DNA of 64,000 nucleotides from Nocardia mangyaensis (GCF_001886715.1 NZ_CP018082.1:2666001-2730000); one strand, 5' to 3'; shown: positions 1 to 20,370, numbered from the stretch's first letter. The notes: generated by a model from the letters alone, not told the origin. Made by a program: numbers and translations.

Positions 1-2
1 TG

Positions 3-12055
<12,053 letters not shown>

Positions 12056-12059
<4 letters not shown>

Positions 12060-13045
12060 GTTTGGCGGTAGAAGTCCGCGGCCTCGCCAAGAGTTACGGC
12101 AAGGTTCGCGTGCTGAAAGAGATCGACCTGGAAATCCCGGCGGGCACCGTTCTGGGCCTGCTGGGCCCCAACGGCGCGGGCAAGACCACCACGGTGCGGA
12201 TCGTCACCACGCTGCTGCGGCCCGACGCGGGCTCGGTGCGCGTCGCCGGGGTCGACGTGCTGGCCGACCCGGCCACCGCGCGCACCAGGATCGGGTTGTC
12301 TGGCCAGTACGCGGCCGTCGACGCGAACCTCACCGGCTACGAGAACCTGCGGATGGTGGCGCGGCTGTACGGCATGTCCCGCAAACAGGCCGCCGAGCGG
12401 GCCGAGCAGCTGCTCAGCGCGCTCGGTCTGGACCACGCCGCCGGCCGTCGCGCCGGAACCTACTCCGGTGGCATGGCCCGACGCCTCGACCTGGCCGGTT
12501 CGCTGGTGGCCAAACCGCCGGTGGTGGTGCTCGACGAACCGACCACCGGCCTCGACCCGCGCGGGCGCCTCGACATGTGGAAGGTGATCGGCGACCTCGT
12601 CGACGACGGGACCACCGTCTTGCTCACCACCCAGTACCTCGAGGAGGCCGACCTGCTCGCCGACCGCATCACCGTCATCGACAAGGGCACCGTCATCGCC
12701 CGCGGCTCGGCCGACGAACTCAAGACCTCCATCGGCGGCGACCGGCTCACCGTGACGTTGGCCGCGGGCCAGAGCCCGTGGCCCGCGGTCTCGGTGCTGC
12801 AGCAGGTCGGTGTCGGCGAACCGATCCACGAGCCCGGCTCCGACGAGGTGTCGGTGGTGGTCGGCAACGGCTCGCGGACCATGGTCGAAGCCCTGCGCCG
12901 CCTCGACGACGCCGGTGTCTGCGTCGTCGACGCGGTCGTCGTGCGCCCCACTCTCGACGACGTGTTCCTTTCCCTCACCGGCACCCCGGCCGAACCGGCC
13001 GCCGAACCGGAAACCGACGATGTGCAAGAGGAGATCTTGTCGTGA
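12056..13045 (+). CDS. DrrA-type ABC exporter ATPase
   Basis: A 329-residue ATP-binding subunit of an ABC-2 type exporter in the DrrA (daunorubicin resistance) family. It shows Walker [11 protein letters not shown] (~37-46), the signature YSGGMARR, Walker [14 protein letters not shown] and a C-terminal DrrA-like extension ending ...[19 protein letters not shown], which is typical of the family. The GTG start overlaps the NRPS stop by 4 nt, and its own stop overlaps the next gene's GTG, so the three genes are translationally coupled. By context it most likely energises export of, or self-protection against, the NRPS product. In mycobacteria DrrA homologues export complex lipids, so a lipopeptide cargo is possible but not shown. 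Confidence 0.95.
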
Positions 13046-13932
13046 GCGTGGCCCCGGACGTCTCGGACGACTACGAGACCCGCGAAATGCCGATTCCGTC
13101 GAGTTCGCCGCGACCGGCCGCACCCGAACAGATGCAGCCGCGTGCCCGGTTCATCCGCGACAGCGCGATCGTCGCCCATCGCAACCTGCTGACCATCGTG
13201 CGGGTGCCGACGCTGCTGGTCACGGCCACGGTGCAGCCGCTGATGTTCGTGTTCTTGTTCGCCTACATCTTCGGTGCGTCCCTGGGTGGTGACCAGTACC
13301 GCGAGTTCCTGTTGGCGGGCATCTTCACCCAGACGGTCGCCTTCAACGCCGCTTTCACCACCGTGGGCCTGGCCGGTGACCTGCAGAAGGGCATCATCGA
13401 CCGCATGCGCACGCTGCCGATGTCGCGCCTGGCGGTGCTGATGGGGCGCACGCTGTCGGACCTCGTCGTCAGTATCGTCAGTCTCGGTGTGATGGTCGTC
13501 TGCGGCTACATCGTCGGGTGGCGGATCAACGGCAGCATCGCCGACGCCGCGCTGGCCTTCGCGATCATCCTGTTGTTCGCCTTCGCCATGTCCTGGGTCG
13601 GCGCGCTCACCGGGCTGATCTCGCCGACCGTGGAGGTGGCCCAGAGCGCGGGCCTGATCTGGATGTTCCCGCTGTCGTTCATCTCCTCGGCGTTCATCTC
13701 CGCCCAGACCCTGCCCGGCCCGCTGCGCACGATCGCGGAATGGAATCCGATCACCGCCGTCTCGGCGGCCGGGCGCAAGCTGTTCGAGAACGACTCACCA
13801 CCGAGCTTCGCCCCCGCCACCGGCTGGCCGGCCGACAACTGCATCCTCTACGCCGTCCTCTGCTCGCTGGCCATCCTGGCGATCGCGATGCCCGCGGCAC
13901 TACTGCAGTACCGCAAGGTCGCCAGCCATTAG
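13042..13932 (+). CDS. DrrB-type ABC-2 exporter permease
   Basis: A 296-residue integral membrane partner of the preceding ATPase. A hydrophilic N-terminus of ~45 residues precedes RNLLTIVRVP and then about six hydrophobic segments. The ABC-2 family region GLAGDLQKGIIDRMRTLPM (residues ~110-128) and the late EWNPITAV motif are both present, as in DrrB proteins. The GTG start overlaps the ATPase stop by 4 nt. A strong hairpin follows 9 nt after the stop, so this is the last gene of the NRPS-export operon. Paired DrrA/DrrB proteins form the complete exporter, and no extra DrrC is present here. Confidence 0.95.
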   Translation: MSVAPDVSDDYETREMPIPSSSPRPAAPEQMQPRARFIRDSAIVAHRNLLTIVRVPTLLVTATVQPLMFVFLFAYIFGASLGGDQYREFLLAGIFTQTVAFNAAFTTVGLAGDLQKGIIDRMRTLPMSRLAVLMGRTLSDLVVSIVSLGVMVVCGYIVGWRINGSIADAALAFAIILLFAFAMSWVGALTGLISPTVEVAQSAGLIWMFPLSFISSAFISAQTLPGPLRTIAEWNPITAVSAAGRKLFENDSPPSFAPATGWPADNCILYAVLCSLAILAIAMPAALLQYRKVASH

Positions 13933-13940
13933 GTCATGAA

Positions 13941-13981
13941 CGCCGAAGGCCGCCTCCCCGGTGGGGAAGCGGCCTTCGGCG
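13941..13981. terminator. Rho-independent-type hairpin after NRPS/exporter operon
   Basis: A perfect 13-bp inverted repeat (cgccgaaggccgc at 13941-13953, gcggccttcggcg at 13969-13981) encloses a G/C-rich loop that can itself pair. There is no clear U-tract, as is common in actinobacteria. It lies between the convergent exporter operon and rbpA and could serve both. Confidence 0.8.
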
Positions 13982-13997
13982 TACCGATTCTCTGTAC

Positions 13998-14333
13998 CTA
14001 TCCGCGGCGGCGGGTCTTGAGCAGGTCGAGGCGCTCCTTGAGCAGCTCCTCGAGCTCTTCCTTGCTGCGACGCTCCAGCAGCATGTCCCAGTGGGTGCGC
14101 GGCGGCTTGACCTTCTTGGTCTCCACCGAGGTGCCCTCCATGAGCTGACCCTCCTGACCGTTGCGGCACAGCCAGGTCGGGGGGATCTCCGCGTCATCGG
14201 CGAACGGGACGTCGAACTCCTCACCGTTGTCGGTGCGGTAGCGGGCGATCCGGCGCGGGGCCAGGTCGTGGTCGCGATCGGTCTCGTAGCTCACCGCTCC
14301 GAGCCGACTGCCTCGGAGAACGCGATCTGCCAT
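13998..14333 (-). CDS. rbpA: RNA polymerase-binding protein RbpA
   Basis: A 111-residue actinobacterial transcription factor that binds RNA polymerase and group I/II sigma factors and stabilises the open complex. It also affects rifampicin tolerance in mycobacteria and Streptomyces. The start MADRVLRGSRLGAVSYETDR is the family's usual N-terminus and is preceded by AGGAG 4 nt upstream, although the frame stays open to 14480. The central zinc-ribbon-like core has lost most cysteines (TWLCRNG retained). The C-terminal KPPRTHWDMLLERRS sigma-interaction region is intact. A TACAAT hexamer reading leftwards at 14511-14516 is a weak -10 candidate. The gene is divergent from the small Cys-rich gene at 14640, the same arrangement as Rv2050/Rv2049c in M. 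tuberculosis. Confidence 0.97.
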   Translation of the reverse strand: MADRVLRGSRLGAVSYETDRDHDLAPRRIARYRTDNGEEFDVPFADDAEIPPTWLCRNGQEGQLMEGTSVETKKVKPPRTHWDMLLERRSKEELEELLKERLDLLKTRRRG

Positions 14334-14639
14334 GTGTGCTCCTGTGTTGTTGGCGCGCGGGCGCGCGCGTGTTCGCGGCCCTGGCGGGCCTCGATCTTGC
14401 CTCCCGCCGGGTACTCCTTCGTCGCACCCTCCGGTCAGTCCAGATCGAGGCAGGCCGCGAACTGATCGTTGTCCTACCATTCACAACGCGCGGGACGTCT
14501 TAGCTGTTCCATTGTAGTCGCTTCGGTAAAGCTGCCGATCGGGCACTGAAACGGAGGTGCCGCCCGCGGACGCGCCGCCGTGCCCGCTGAGCGAGACCTG
14601 GCCGCCGCGTCGGGCACCGAGCCGATAGGGTTGCGCACC
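14334..14639. other. Divergent intergenic region rbpA / zinc-finger gene
   Basis: A 306-bp gap between divergent starts. It holds the rbpA ribosome-binding site (AGGAG, minus strand), an alternating gcgcgc run around 14355 and a minus-strand TACAAT (14511-14516) that could be an rbpA -10 element. The frame upstream of the zinc-finger gene is open back to 14580, but the sequence there does not look coding. I see no RNA gene here. Confidence 0.5.
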
Positions 14640-14966
14640 ATGTCGCGCAGTCGCCTGCTGTCCTGCCTGTGGTGCGGGCGGGAGATCGTGGATTCCGAGT
14701 CGGGTCGCCGTCGCCGCTATTGCCGCCAGTCGTGCCGCCAACGTGCCTACGAACACCGGTCGAGCCTCAAGGGGACCGGGATCGCCGAGGACGCGGTGGT
14801 GCTCTCGGCGCAGGAGGCCGCGGATCTGGCGGATCGGTGGTTCGCGGCGCGGTGTGCCGCCGAGGATGTGGCGACCGCCGTCTCGGAGGGTGCCGCGCCC
14901 GAGGAGCTGGCGCAGTTGAGCGAGACGCTGCTGCAGTTGGCCCGTGAGGCCGAACGCCTCCGCTGA
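14640..14966 (+). CDS. Small conserved Cys-rich protein (Rv2049c-like)
   Basis: A 108-residue protein starting MSRSRLLSCLWCGREI. A CxxCG knuckle at residues ~9-12 is followed by RRRRYCRQSCRQRAYE, a four-cysteine layout suggesting a small zinc ribbon. The C-terminal half is an acidic helical tail. The arrangement next to rbpA matches the Rv2049c/Rv2050 pair of mycobacteria, so it is likely a conserved actinobacterial protein of unknown function. The start is chosen because family members begin just before the first cysteine pair; an in-frame ATG at 14580 would add 20 low-complexity residues. Its stop is followed within 10 nt by a hairpin shared with the convergent membrane-protein gene. Confidence 0.75.
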   Translation: MSRSRLLSCLWCGREIVDSESGRRRRYCRQSCRQRAYEHRSSLKGTGIAEDAVVLSAQEAADLADRWFAARCAAEDVATAVSEGAAPEELAQLSETLLQLAREAERLR

Positions 14967-14974
14967 CAGCCGAA

Positions 14975-15007
14975 GGGCCGCACCGCGATTCGATCGCGGT
15001 GCGGCCC
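14975..15007. terminator. Bidirectional hairpin terminator
   Basis: A perfect 14-bp stem (gggccgcaccgcga / tcgcggtgcggccc) with a 5-nt loop lies between the convergent genes ending at 14966 and 15032. It can serve both directions. Confidence 0.85.
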
Positions 15008-15031
15008 TCGGGGACCGGCGACGGTCACGGA

Positions 15032-16096
15032 TCACCCGGCCGGGAGCTGGTTCTCGACGATCGCCGGCTCGGTGCTCGACAGTTCTTCGCGCGCTCGCAG
15101 GTAGACGACGGTGACGCCGCCCGCGACGAGCAGGGCGAGTGCGGTGCTTGCCCCGGCCGTCGCGAAGTCCGGGCTGGTGAGAGGCTGCCCGCGCAGGGCT
15201 TGCCAGAGCACCAGGGTGAGCAGCCCGAAGTAGCCGAGCACGGCGACCACGAGCAGGGCGGCGCGGGTGGACTCGGCGCGCAGCCAGCGGTAACGGGGTG
15301 CGAGCGCGACCAGCACCACGGCGAGCACCAACAGCACCTGGATGCCGTGCAGGCCGACGAAATGCGGAACGCGCAGGTCGCCGCCGCTGGTGCTCCAGTG
15401 GGTGATCGGCATCGCGCCGACACCGTCGCGGGCCGCGTCGGCGGGGGCGTCGGGACGCACGGTGTGCCCGGCCATCAGCCCGACCACGGTGCCGTCGGCC
15501 TGACGCACCAGCTGGGGTCCGGTGAAGCCCATCAGGTAGCCGAGCATCATGCCCGTCACCGCGAGCCACAGTCCCGCCTTCAACGCGATCCTGGTCGGTC
15601 GGTCGGCCAGCTTCTGCCACGAGATGATCACCGCCAGAACCAGATTGGCGAGAAGCAAACCGGGCACCCCGGCGGAGAACACCTGCTGGCCGATCTGGTT
15701 GACCGGATCGGTCGCGGTATTGAAGTGACTGAATGTGCCGCGCGCGGCCTGTACGGCGATGAAACCGACATCGAGGACCCCGGTCACGGCGAACACCGTG
15801 CCCAGCCACCAGGTGGCGCGCCGTCCGCGATGCGGAAGCCGCAGGATCCACGCCAGCGTCACCCCGTACAGGCCGAACGCGAGGCCGAACTTGGCGGGTT
15901 TGAGCCACACGGATTCGCCGAGCAGCATGCGGTCGTCGACCAGCATGCCGACGATCGACACCACCACGAGCGTGGCCATCAGCGCGGAATTCACCAGCAG
16001 CGGGCCGTGCCAGGGTGCGCGCTCGGCCCGCGCGCCCAGCGGCGCGGTGGGGAATCGGAAGCGGGACAGTGTAGGGGAGAGGTCGATCGTCGCCAT
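15032..16096 (-). CDS. Polytopic membrane protein of unknown function
   Basis: A 354-residue protein with about eight hydrophobic segments. The first follows a ~30-residue polar N-terminus (LLVNSALMATLVVVSIVG). Recognisable landmarks are SVWLKPAKFGLAFGLYG in the second segment region, a loop containing QIGQQVF, GLMAGHTVR, and ITHWSTSGGDLRVPHFVGLHG before the later helices. The two His-containing loops could bind metal or haem, but I see no defined motif. I do not recognise a characterised family. The gene stands alone on the minus strand with hairpins on both sides. ATG at 16096 is the only sensible start. Confidence 0.85.
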   Translation of the reverse strand: MATIDLSPTLSRFRFPTAPLGARAERAPWHGPLLVNSALMATLVVVSIVGMLVDDRMLLGESVWLKPAKFGLAFGLYGVTLAWILRLPHRGRRATWWLGTVFAVTGVLDVGFIAVQAARGTFSHFNTATDPVNQIGQQVFSAGVPGLLLANLVLAVIISWQKLADRPTRIALKAGLWLAVTGMMLGYLMGFTGPQLVRQADGTVVGLMAGHTVRPDAPADAARDGVGAMPITHWSTSGGDLRVPHFVGLHGIQVLLVLAVVLVALAPRYRWLRAESTRAALLVVAVLGYFGLLTLVLWQALRGQPLTSPDFATAGASTALALLVAGGVTVVYLRAREELSSTEPAIVENQLPAG

Positions 16097-16153
16097 GTAC
16101 CGAAGGTAGAAATCCGGTGCGCCCCAGCACGTCCCGCCGCGGAACGGTTCCGA

Positions 16154-16173
16154 CCCCGTACTCGGGTACGGGG
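16154..16173. terminator. Short perfect hairpin after the SDR gene
   Basis: CCCCGTAC-tcgg-GTACGGGG is an 8-bp perfect stem with a tetraloop. It lies 36 nt beyond the SDR stop and 57 nt upstream of the next minus-strand gene. It may be a terminator, or a regulatory hairpin in the leader of the membrane-protein gene. Confidence 0.55.
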
Positions 16174-16208
16174 CGGGATCGACCCCTGGTCCGGGCGCGG
16201 GACGACCC

Positions 16209-17060
16209 TTAGATCCCCAGGCGCCAGATCACGGCGTCGACCGCGCGCGGTGAGACAGTGGCGACCGCCTGCAGTACCCGGGTGTAGCGCGGGTAGAGCT
16301 CGATCGGACGGGTTCGGATCGCGGTCAGGATCCAGTCCGCCGCCTGGTCGGCGGTCAGGGCCGCCGCCTCGTCGTAGTCGCCGGTGGGCGCGATCATCTC
16401 GGTCCGTACCAGGGGGAACCCGACGGTGGTGACATGCACGCCGCGCGAGCGGGTCTCCGCGCCGAGGCTGCGCCCGAATGCCGCGAGCGCGGCCTTGGAC
16501 GCGTGGTAGGCGGTGAACTTGGGCATCGAACCCGCCGCCACACCCCAGGTCGCGACATTGACGACGTGGCCCGCTCCCGCGTCGAGCATCGACGGCAGCA
16601 AACCCATGGTGAGCCGGGCCGCGCCGAAGTAGTTCAGCGCCATCGTGCGTTCGTAGTCGTGGAAGCGGTCGGTGGCGTCGGCGGCCCGCCTGCGGATGGA
16701 GCGGCCCGCGTTGTTCACCAGTACGTCGACGGTGCCGAACCGGTCGAGCACGGTCTTGACCAGCGCGTCGTTGTCGTCCGGATCGGACAGGTCGCAGGTG
16801 ATCATCTCGGCGGCGCCGCCCTCGGCCACTACCGCGTCGCGCACCTCGGCCAGCGGCTCGGCGGTGCGGGCGACCAGGATCACCCGGGCGCCCGCCCGGC
16901 CGAGCGCGGCCGCGGCGGCCTTGCCGACCCCCGAGGACGCGCCGGTGAGCAGTACCGTCTTGCCCGCGATCTCGTGGCGCTCACCGAGCACGAACCTGGC
17001 CAGGGCGCGGGGGAGCGCGGGCGGGCTGAGGATGACGGACTGGGCGATGCGCGCTAGCAC
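16209..17060 (-). CDS. Short-chain dehydrogenase/reductase (acyl-reductase-like SDR)
   Basis: A 283-residue classical SDR with NAD(P)-binding TGASSGVGKA (~37-46), the NNAG motif and YHASK active site. The usual catalytic serine region reads VNVATWGVAAG, so the SS pair is replaced by AT and a threonine may stand in. The layout, with a hydrophobic N-terminal stretch before the Rossmann motif, resembles SDRs that reduce acyl or lipid substrates in mycolata; the substrate is unknown. I chose GTG at 17060 because AGGAG lies 5 nt upstream. A TTG at 17078 is possible but has no ribosome-binding site. A perfect 17-bp palindrome just upstream (17086-17102) suggests repressor control. It lies 37 nt downstream of mqo. 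Confidence 0.88.
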   Translation of the reverse strand: MLARIAQSVILSPPALPRALARFVLGERHEIAGKTVLLTGASSGVGKAAAAALGRAGARVILVARTAEPLAEVRDAVVAEGGAAEMITCDLSDPDDNDALVKTVLDRFGTVDVLVNNAGRSIRRRAADATDRFHDYERTMALNYFGAARLTMGLLPSMLDAGAGHVVNVATWGVAAGSMPKFTAYHASKAALAAFGRSLGAETRSRGVHVTTVGFPLVRTEMIAPTGDYDEAAALTADQAADWILTAIRTRPIELYPRYTRVLQAVATVSPRAVDAVIWRLGI

Positions 17061-17085
17061 GAGGTCTCCTGTCGGCAATTTACTT

Positions 17086-17102
17086 ATTAGTAAGTTACTA
17101 AT
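17086..17102. promoter_or_regulatory. Perfect 17-bp palindrome, candidate repressor operator
   Basis: ATTAGTAAGTTACTAAT is a perfect inverted repeat (8-bp arms, single central G) in an AT-rich island of otherwise GC-rich DNA. It covers the mqo stop codon and sits 26 nt upstream of the SDR start. The size and symmetry fit a TetR-type operator. The cognate regulator is not in the window. Confidence 0.7.
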
Positions 17103-18552
17103 GTGTCAATTTACTGTCAAGGGTGGTCTCCCCGGTCTCGGGGAGCAACTCGGCGAGCAGGGGCGCCCACTCGTCGCGCCGCCCGGGGAAGCAGCGATCG
17201 AGCAGATCCCGCATGATCGACGGCGCGATCGAGGCACCGGGCGAGGCGCCGAGCAATCCGGCGACGGTCCCGTCCGCTCCGGTCACCAACTCGGTGCCGA
17301 ACTCGAGCACACCACCGAAGCGGCCGACCGGCTTCACCAGTTGAGCCCGCTGCCCGGCTTGGATCAACGTCCAGTCGGCGGGATCGGCGGTGGGATGGAA
17401 GCGCCGTAACTGGGCGAACTTGCGCCGCCGCGACGCCAGCAGTTCGGAGACCAGATACCGCACGAGGTCGAGATTACGCACCCCGACCGCGAGCATCGGC
17501 ACGAGATTGTGCGGGCGTAGCGTGGTGAACAGATCGGTGAGCCGACCATGGCGCAGCAACCGGGTACTGAAGGTGGCGTACGGCCCGAACAGCAGTGCCG
17601 CCGTACCGTCGACCTCGCGGCGATCCAGGTGCGGGACCGACATCGGCGGCGCGCCGAGTGTCGCCTGGCTGTAGACCTTGACGGTGTGCTCGGCGACCAC
17701 TTCGGGGTTGTCGGTCCGCAGGAACTGGGCACCCAGCGGGAACACCCCGTACCCGCGCACCTCGGGCAGGCCGGCCCGTTGCAGGAGGCGCAAGGCATAT
17801 CCGCCCGCCCCGACGAACACGAAGCGGGTGCGCACCCGGAACACGCGGCCGCTGTCGAGGTCACGTCCACGCACGGTCCACAGGCCATCCCCGCCTCTGG
17901 TGAGCCCGGTGATCTCGCGACGCAGGCGCACAGGGTTGCCCGCCGCGGTCATCGTCGACAGCAGTGACCTGGTCAGCGCGCCGAAGTCGACATCGGTGCC
18001 CGCGCGATGCCAGGTCGCCGCCATCGCCTCGCCGTCGGCCCGGCCGCGCACCAGCAGCGGCGCCCATCGCGCGATCACCGCGCGGTCCTCGCTGTACTCC
18101 ATGCCGGCGAACGCCGGGAGTTCGCGCAGCGTCGCGTAGCGCCGGCGTAGATAGTCGATGTCGCGCTCGCCGAACACCACGGTCACATGTGGCGTGGGTG
18201 TGAGGAAGGTGTCGGGCTCGGCGAGGTCGCCACGCCGGGCGAGCGCCGACCAGAACCGGCGCGAGAGCGCGAACTGATCGGCGATCCGGGCGGGCTTCGT
18301 CCCGTCGGCCGGGTCGGGCATGTAGTTCGGTTCGCACAGCCCCGAATGCCCGGTCCCGGCGTTGTTCCAGGGATGGCTGCTCTCGGCGGCCGGTTCGCCG
18401 AGTCGTTCGAACAGGGCAATGGACCGGTCCGGTGCCAGGGTGCTCAGCAGCGCGCCGAGCGTGGCCGACATGATGCCGCCGCCGATCAGGACCGCATCGA
18501 GAATGTCGTCGGGGCAACCGGTTTCGCGTGATGTCCGGGTCGTGTCGAGCAT
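17098..18552 (-). CDS. mqo: Malate:quinone oxidoreductase
   Basis: A 484-residue FAD-dependent, membrane-associated enzyme that oxidises malate to oxaloacetate and passes electrons to the quinone pool (TCA cycle). The N-terminal dinucleotide-binding motif is AVLIGGGIMSATLG (~20-33), followed by the family block NNAGTGHSGLCEPNY (~63-77). Later blocks include VFVGAGGYALRLLQRAG, FGPYATFS and the C-terminal LLGASPGASIAPSIM, all characteristic of Mqo. ATG at 18552 has GGAGG 9 nt upstream. It is divergent from a LysR-type regulator across 89 bp containing an inverted repeat, so that regulator probably controls it. Confidence 0.96.
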   Translation of the reverse strand: MLDTTRTSRETGCPDDILDAVLIGGGIMSATLGALLSTLAPDRSIALFERLGEPAAESSHPWNNAGTGHSGLCEPNYMPDPADGTKPARIADQFALSRRFWSALARRGDLAEPDTFLTPTPHVTVVFGERDIDYLRRRYATLRELPAFAGMEYSEDRAVIARWAPLLVRGRADGEAMAATWHRAGTDVDFGALTRSLLSTMTAAGNPVRLRREITGLTRGGDGLWTVRGRDLDSGRVFRVRTRFVFVGAGGYALRLLQRAGLPEVRGYGVFPLGAQFLRTDNPEVVAEHTVKVYSQATLGAPPMSVPHLDRREVDGTAALLFGPYATFSTRLLRHGRLTDLFTTLRPHNLVPMLAVGVRNLDLVRYLVSELLASRRRKFAQLRRFHPTADPADWTLIQAGQRAQLVKPVGRFGGVLEFGTELVTGADGTVAGLLGASPGASIAPSIMRDLLDRCFPGRRDEWAPLLAELLPETGETTLDSKLTH

Positions 18553-18604
18553 CGTCAGAACCTCCGTGAGCGTGGTACAGCCATCGTCACGCCGACGAGA
18601 ATGA

Positions 18605-18619
18605 TCCGTCCAATACGGA
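18605..18619. promoter_or_regulatory. Candidate LysR operator between mqo and its divergent regulator
   Basis: TCCGT-CCAAT-ACGGA is an interrupted inverted repeat (5-bp arms, 5-nt centre) with the T...A outer symmetry of LysR-type boxes. It is 23 nt upstream of the regulator start and 53 nt upstream of mqo. Confidence 0.5.
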
Positions 18620-18641
18620 ATCGCGAGGATATGATCCGGAT

Positions 18642-19547
18642 ATGGATGATTACGTGGAGGTGGGCGCTCAGGCGCTGGCTCCGCTGCTCGCCGCGTTCGA
18701 CGCGGCGGCCGAGACCGGGCACTTCACCAGGGCGGCCGAGCGTCTAGGCATGCCGCAGTCCTCACTCAGCCGCCGGATCAAGACCTTGGAGCAGACGCTC
18801 GGGGTGGGGTTGTTCCAGCCGATCGGGCGTGGCGTCGCCCTCACCCCGCAGGGGCACGAACTCCACGAACGCACGCGCGGGCTGGTCCGCGCACTCGACG
18901 ACGCCGTGCGCCGGGTCCGCACCGATGCCGACCCCGACAGCGGACTCGTCCGCTTCGGCTTCCCGCTCACTCTCGGTCCGGTGAGCATCCCCGCGCTGCT
19001 GGCGCAGTTCCACACGCGAGCACCGCGGATCCGCCTGCACTTGGTGCAGGCGCACGGCGAGGAACTCGCCGACCAGGTGCGCACGGGTCGGCTCGATCTG
19101 GCCGTGATGATCCCGCCCCCGGCCGATCTGCCGACGGTCGCGCTGGGACGCCAGCGCATCGAGTTGCACGTGGCTCGCGGGCACCCGCTGGCCGGACGCA
19201 CGCGCGTGGATCTCGCGGAGTTGGCCGAGGAGACCTTCATCGCTAACCCGCCCAGCTATCAGCTCCGGACTCTGCTCGACAGTTGGTGCGCCGCAGCCGG
19301 TTTCATGCCACGGGTACTCTTCGAGATCACCGAGTTCGAGACCGTGCGCGCCCTGGTCGCGCTCGGACTCGGCGTCGCGCTCCTGCCCGCCGCCGAAGTG
19401 TCGCAGCCGGATCTGGCGGTCGTCCGCATCGATGGCGAACGCGACCGCGAGATCGGCCTGGTCTCGGGAGACCATGGGTCGACGCTCGCGGTCGCGCGGC
19501 TTCGAGACTTCCTGATCGCCCGTCGGGTGGGGATCAGCGGTGGGTGA
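18642..19547 (+). CDS. LysR-family transcriptional regulator
   Basis: A 301-residue LysR regulator. The winged helix-turn-helix spans about residues 14-75 (FDAAAETGHFTRAAERLGM and PQSSLSRRIKTLEQ), followed by a linker helix and a two-lobed periplasmic-binding-like effector domain from ~95. The ATG at 18642 gives the standard N-terminal distance to the helix-turn-helix. It is divergent from mqo, so by the usual LysR arrangement it probably regulates mqo and itself, perhaps in response to a C4 acid. The effector is an inference. Confidence 0.92.
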   Translation: MDDYVEVGAQALAPLLAAFDAAAETGHFTRAAERLGMPQSSLSRRIKTLEQTLGVGLFQPIGRGVALTPQGHELHERTRGLVRALDDAVRRVRTDADPDSGLVRFGFPLTLGPVSIPALLAQFHTRAPRIRLHLVQAHGEELADQVRTGRLDLAVMIPPPADLPTVALGRQRIELHVARGHPLAGRTRVDLAELAEETFIANPPSYQLRTLLDSWCAAAGFMPRVLFEITEFETVRALVALGLGVALLPAAEVSQPDLAVVRIDGERDREIGLVSGDHGSTLAVARLRDFLIARRVGISGG

Positions 19548-19550
19548 GGA

Positions 19551-20309
19551 TCAGGCCTGCGGGGCGCCGAGGTGGATACCGCGCGCGGCGAGCCACGGGT
19601 GCGGGTCGATCGGGGCACCGTATTGCGAGCCGTCCGGGACGCGCACCTCGTAGTGCAGGTGGGGGCCGGTCGACTGGCCGCGATTGCCGACGGTCGCGAT
19701 GACATCACCGGCGTTCACGTGCTGACCGGGCTGGACCAGGATCTCGTTGACGTGACCGAAGACGCCGATGGTGCCATCGTCCTGCTGGACGCGGACCCAC
19801 AGGCCGAAGCCGCTGGCCGGACCGGTCTCGATGACGGTACCGTCGGTGACGGCGAAGACCGGCGCGCCGATCGGATCGCCGAAGTCGATGCCGTTGTGCG
19901 CGGCACCCCAGCGGGGGCCGTAGTAGGAGGTCAAGCGGCCGTTGACCGGACGAACGGTTTCCGGGCGCGGCGGCGGGGGCGGGGCGATGAACGGCATCGC
20001 GGGCAGCTCGAGGGCCACCGCCTCGCGGTGCTCTTCCCATGGGATGGGCGCCGACGCGGGGGTCTCGCCCTGCGGGCCCTGGGCCTCGGCGGGGGTGTAG
20101 GCGGTGAAGCGGTAGGGCGACTGGCCGGTGCCGATGGCTTCGGTGGCGTCTGCGGCGATGGTGGTGGGAGCGGGGCTGCCGGGCTCACCGAAGGTGGCGA
20201 CGGAGGTACCCACGAGTGCGGACAAAGCCACCGCACCCGCGACAACGCCTCCCCAACGACCAGCGAAGGCGTCGGAGACTCGAGCAGATAACGGGTTGGT
20301 CACGAACAT
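19551..20309 (-). CDS. M23 (LytM) family peptidase, secreted or membrane-anchored
   Basis: A 252-residue protein with an N-terminal hydrophobic segment (~22-38, GVVAGAVALSALVGTSVATF) acting as signal or anchor and a Pro-rich linker (APPPPPRPETVRPV, ~108-121). A C-terminal LytM/M23 metallopeptidase domain carries HNGIDFG (HxxxD zinc ligands) and HLHYEV (HxH). These are the complete catalytic set, so it should be an active cell-wall endopeptidase or a wall-remodelling factor. It is convergent with the LysR gene (3-bp gap) and divergent from the ArsR gene. Confidence 0.93.
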   Translation of the reverse strand: MFVTNPLSARVSDAFAGRWGGVVAGAVALSALVGTSVATFGEPGSPAPTTIAADATEAIGTGQSPYRFTAYTPAEAQGPQGETPASAPIPWEEHREAVALELPAMPFIAPPPPPRPETVRPVNGRLTSYYGPRWGAAHNGIDFGDPIGAPVFAVTDGTVIETGPASGFGLWVRVQQDDGTIGVFGHVNEILVQPGQHVNAGDVIATVGNRGQSTGPHLHYEVRVPDGSQYGAPIDPHPWLAARGIHLGAPQA

Positions 20310-20370
20310 GTCTCGAACGTAGCGAAACCGTGACTTGCCCGGCGAATCCTGTGGTTGCGATCACGAAGCG

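Noticed and set aside
13941..13981. The strong inverted repeat as a possible IS end or attachment site
   Set aside because: It sits directly after the last operon gene, has no transposase or direct repeats nearby and looks like a normal actinobacterial terminator.
14334..14480. N-terminal extension of RbpA to 14480
   Set aside because: The family starts at MADRVL with a clear ribosome-binding site; the extension is Gly/Arg/Pro-rich leader sequence.
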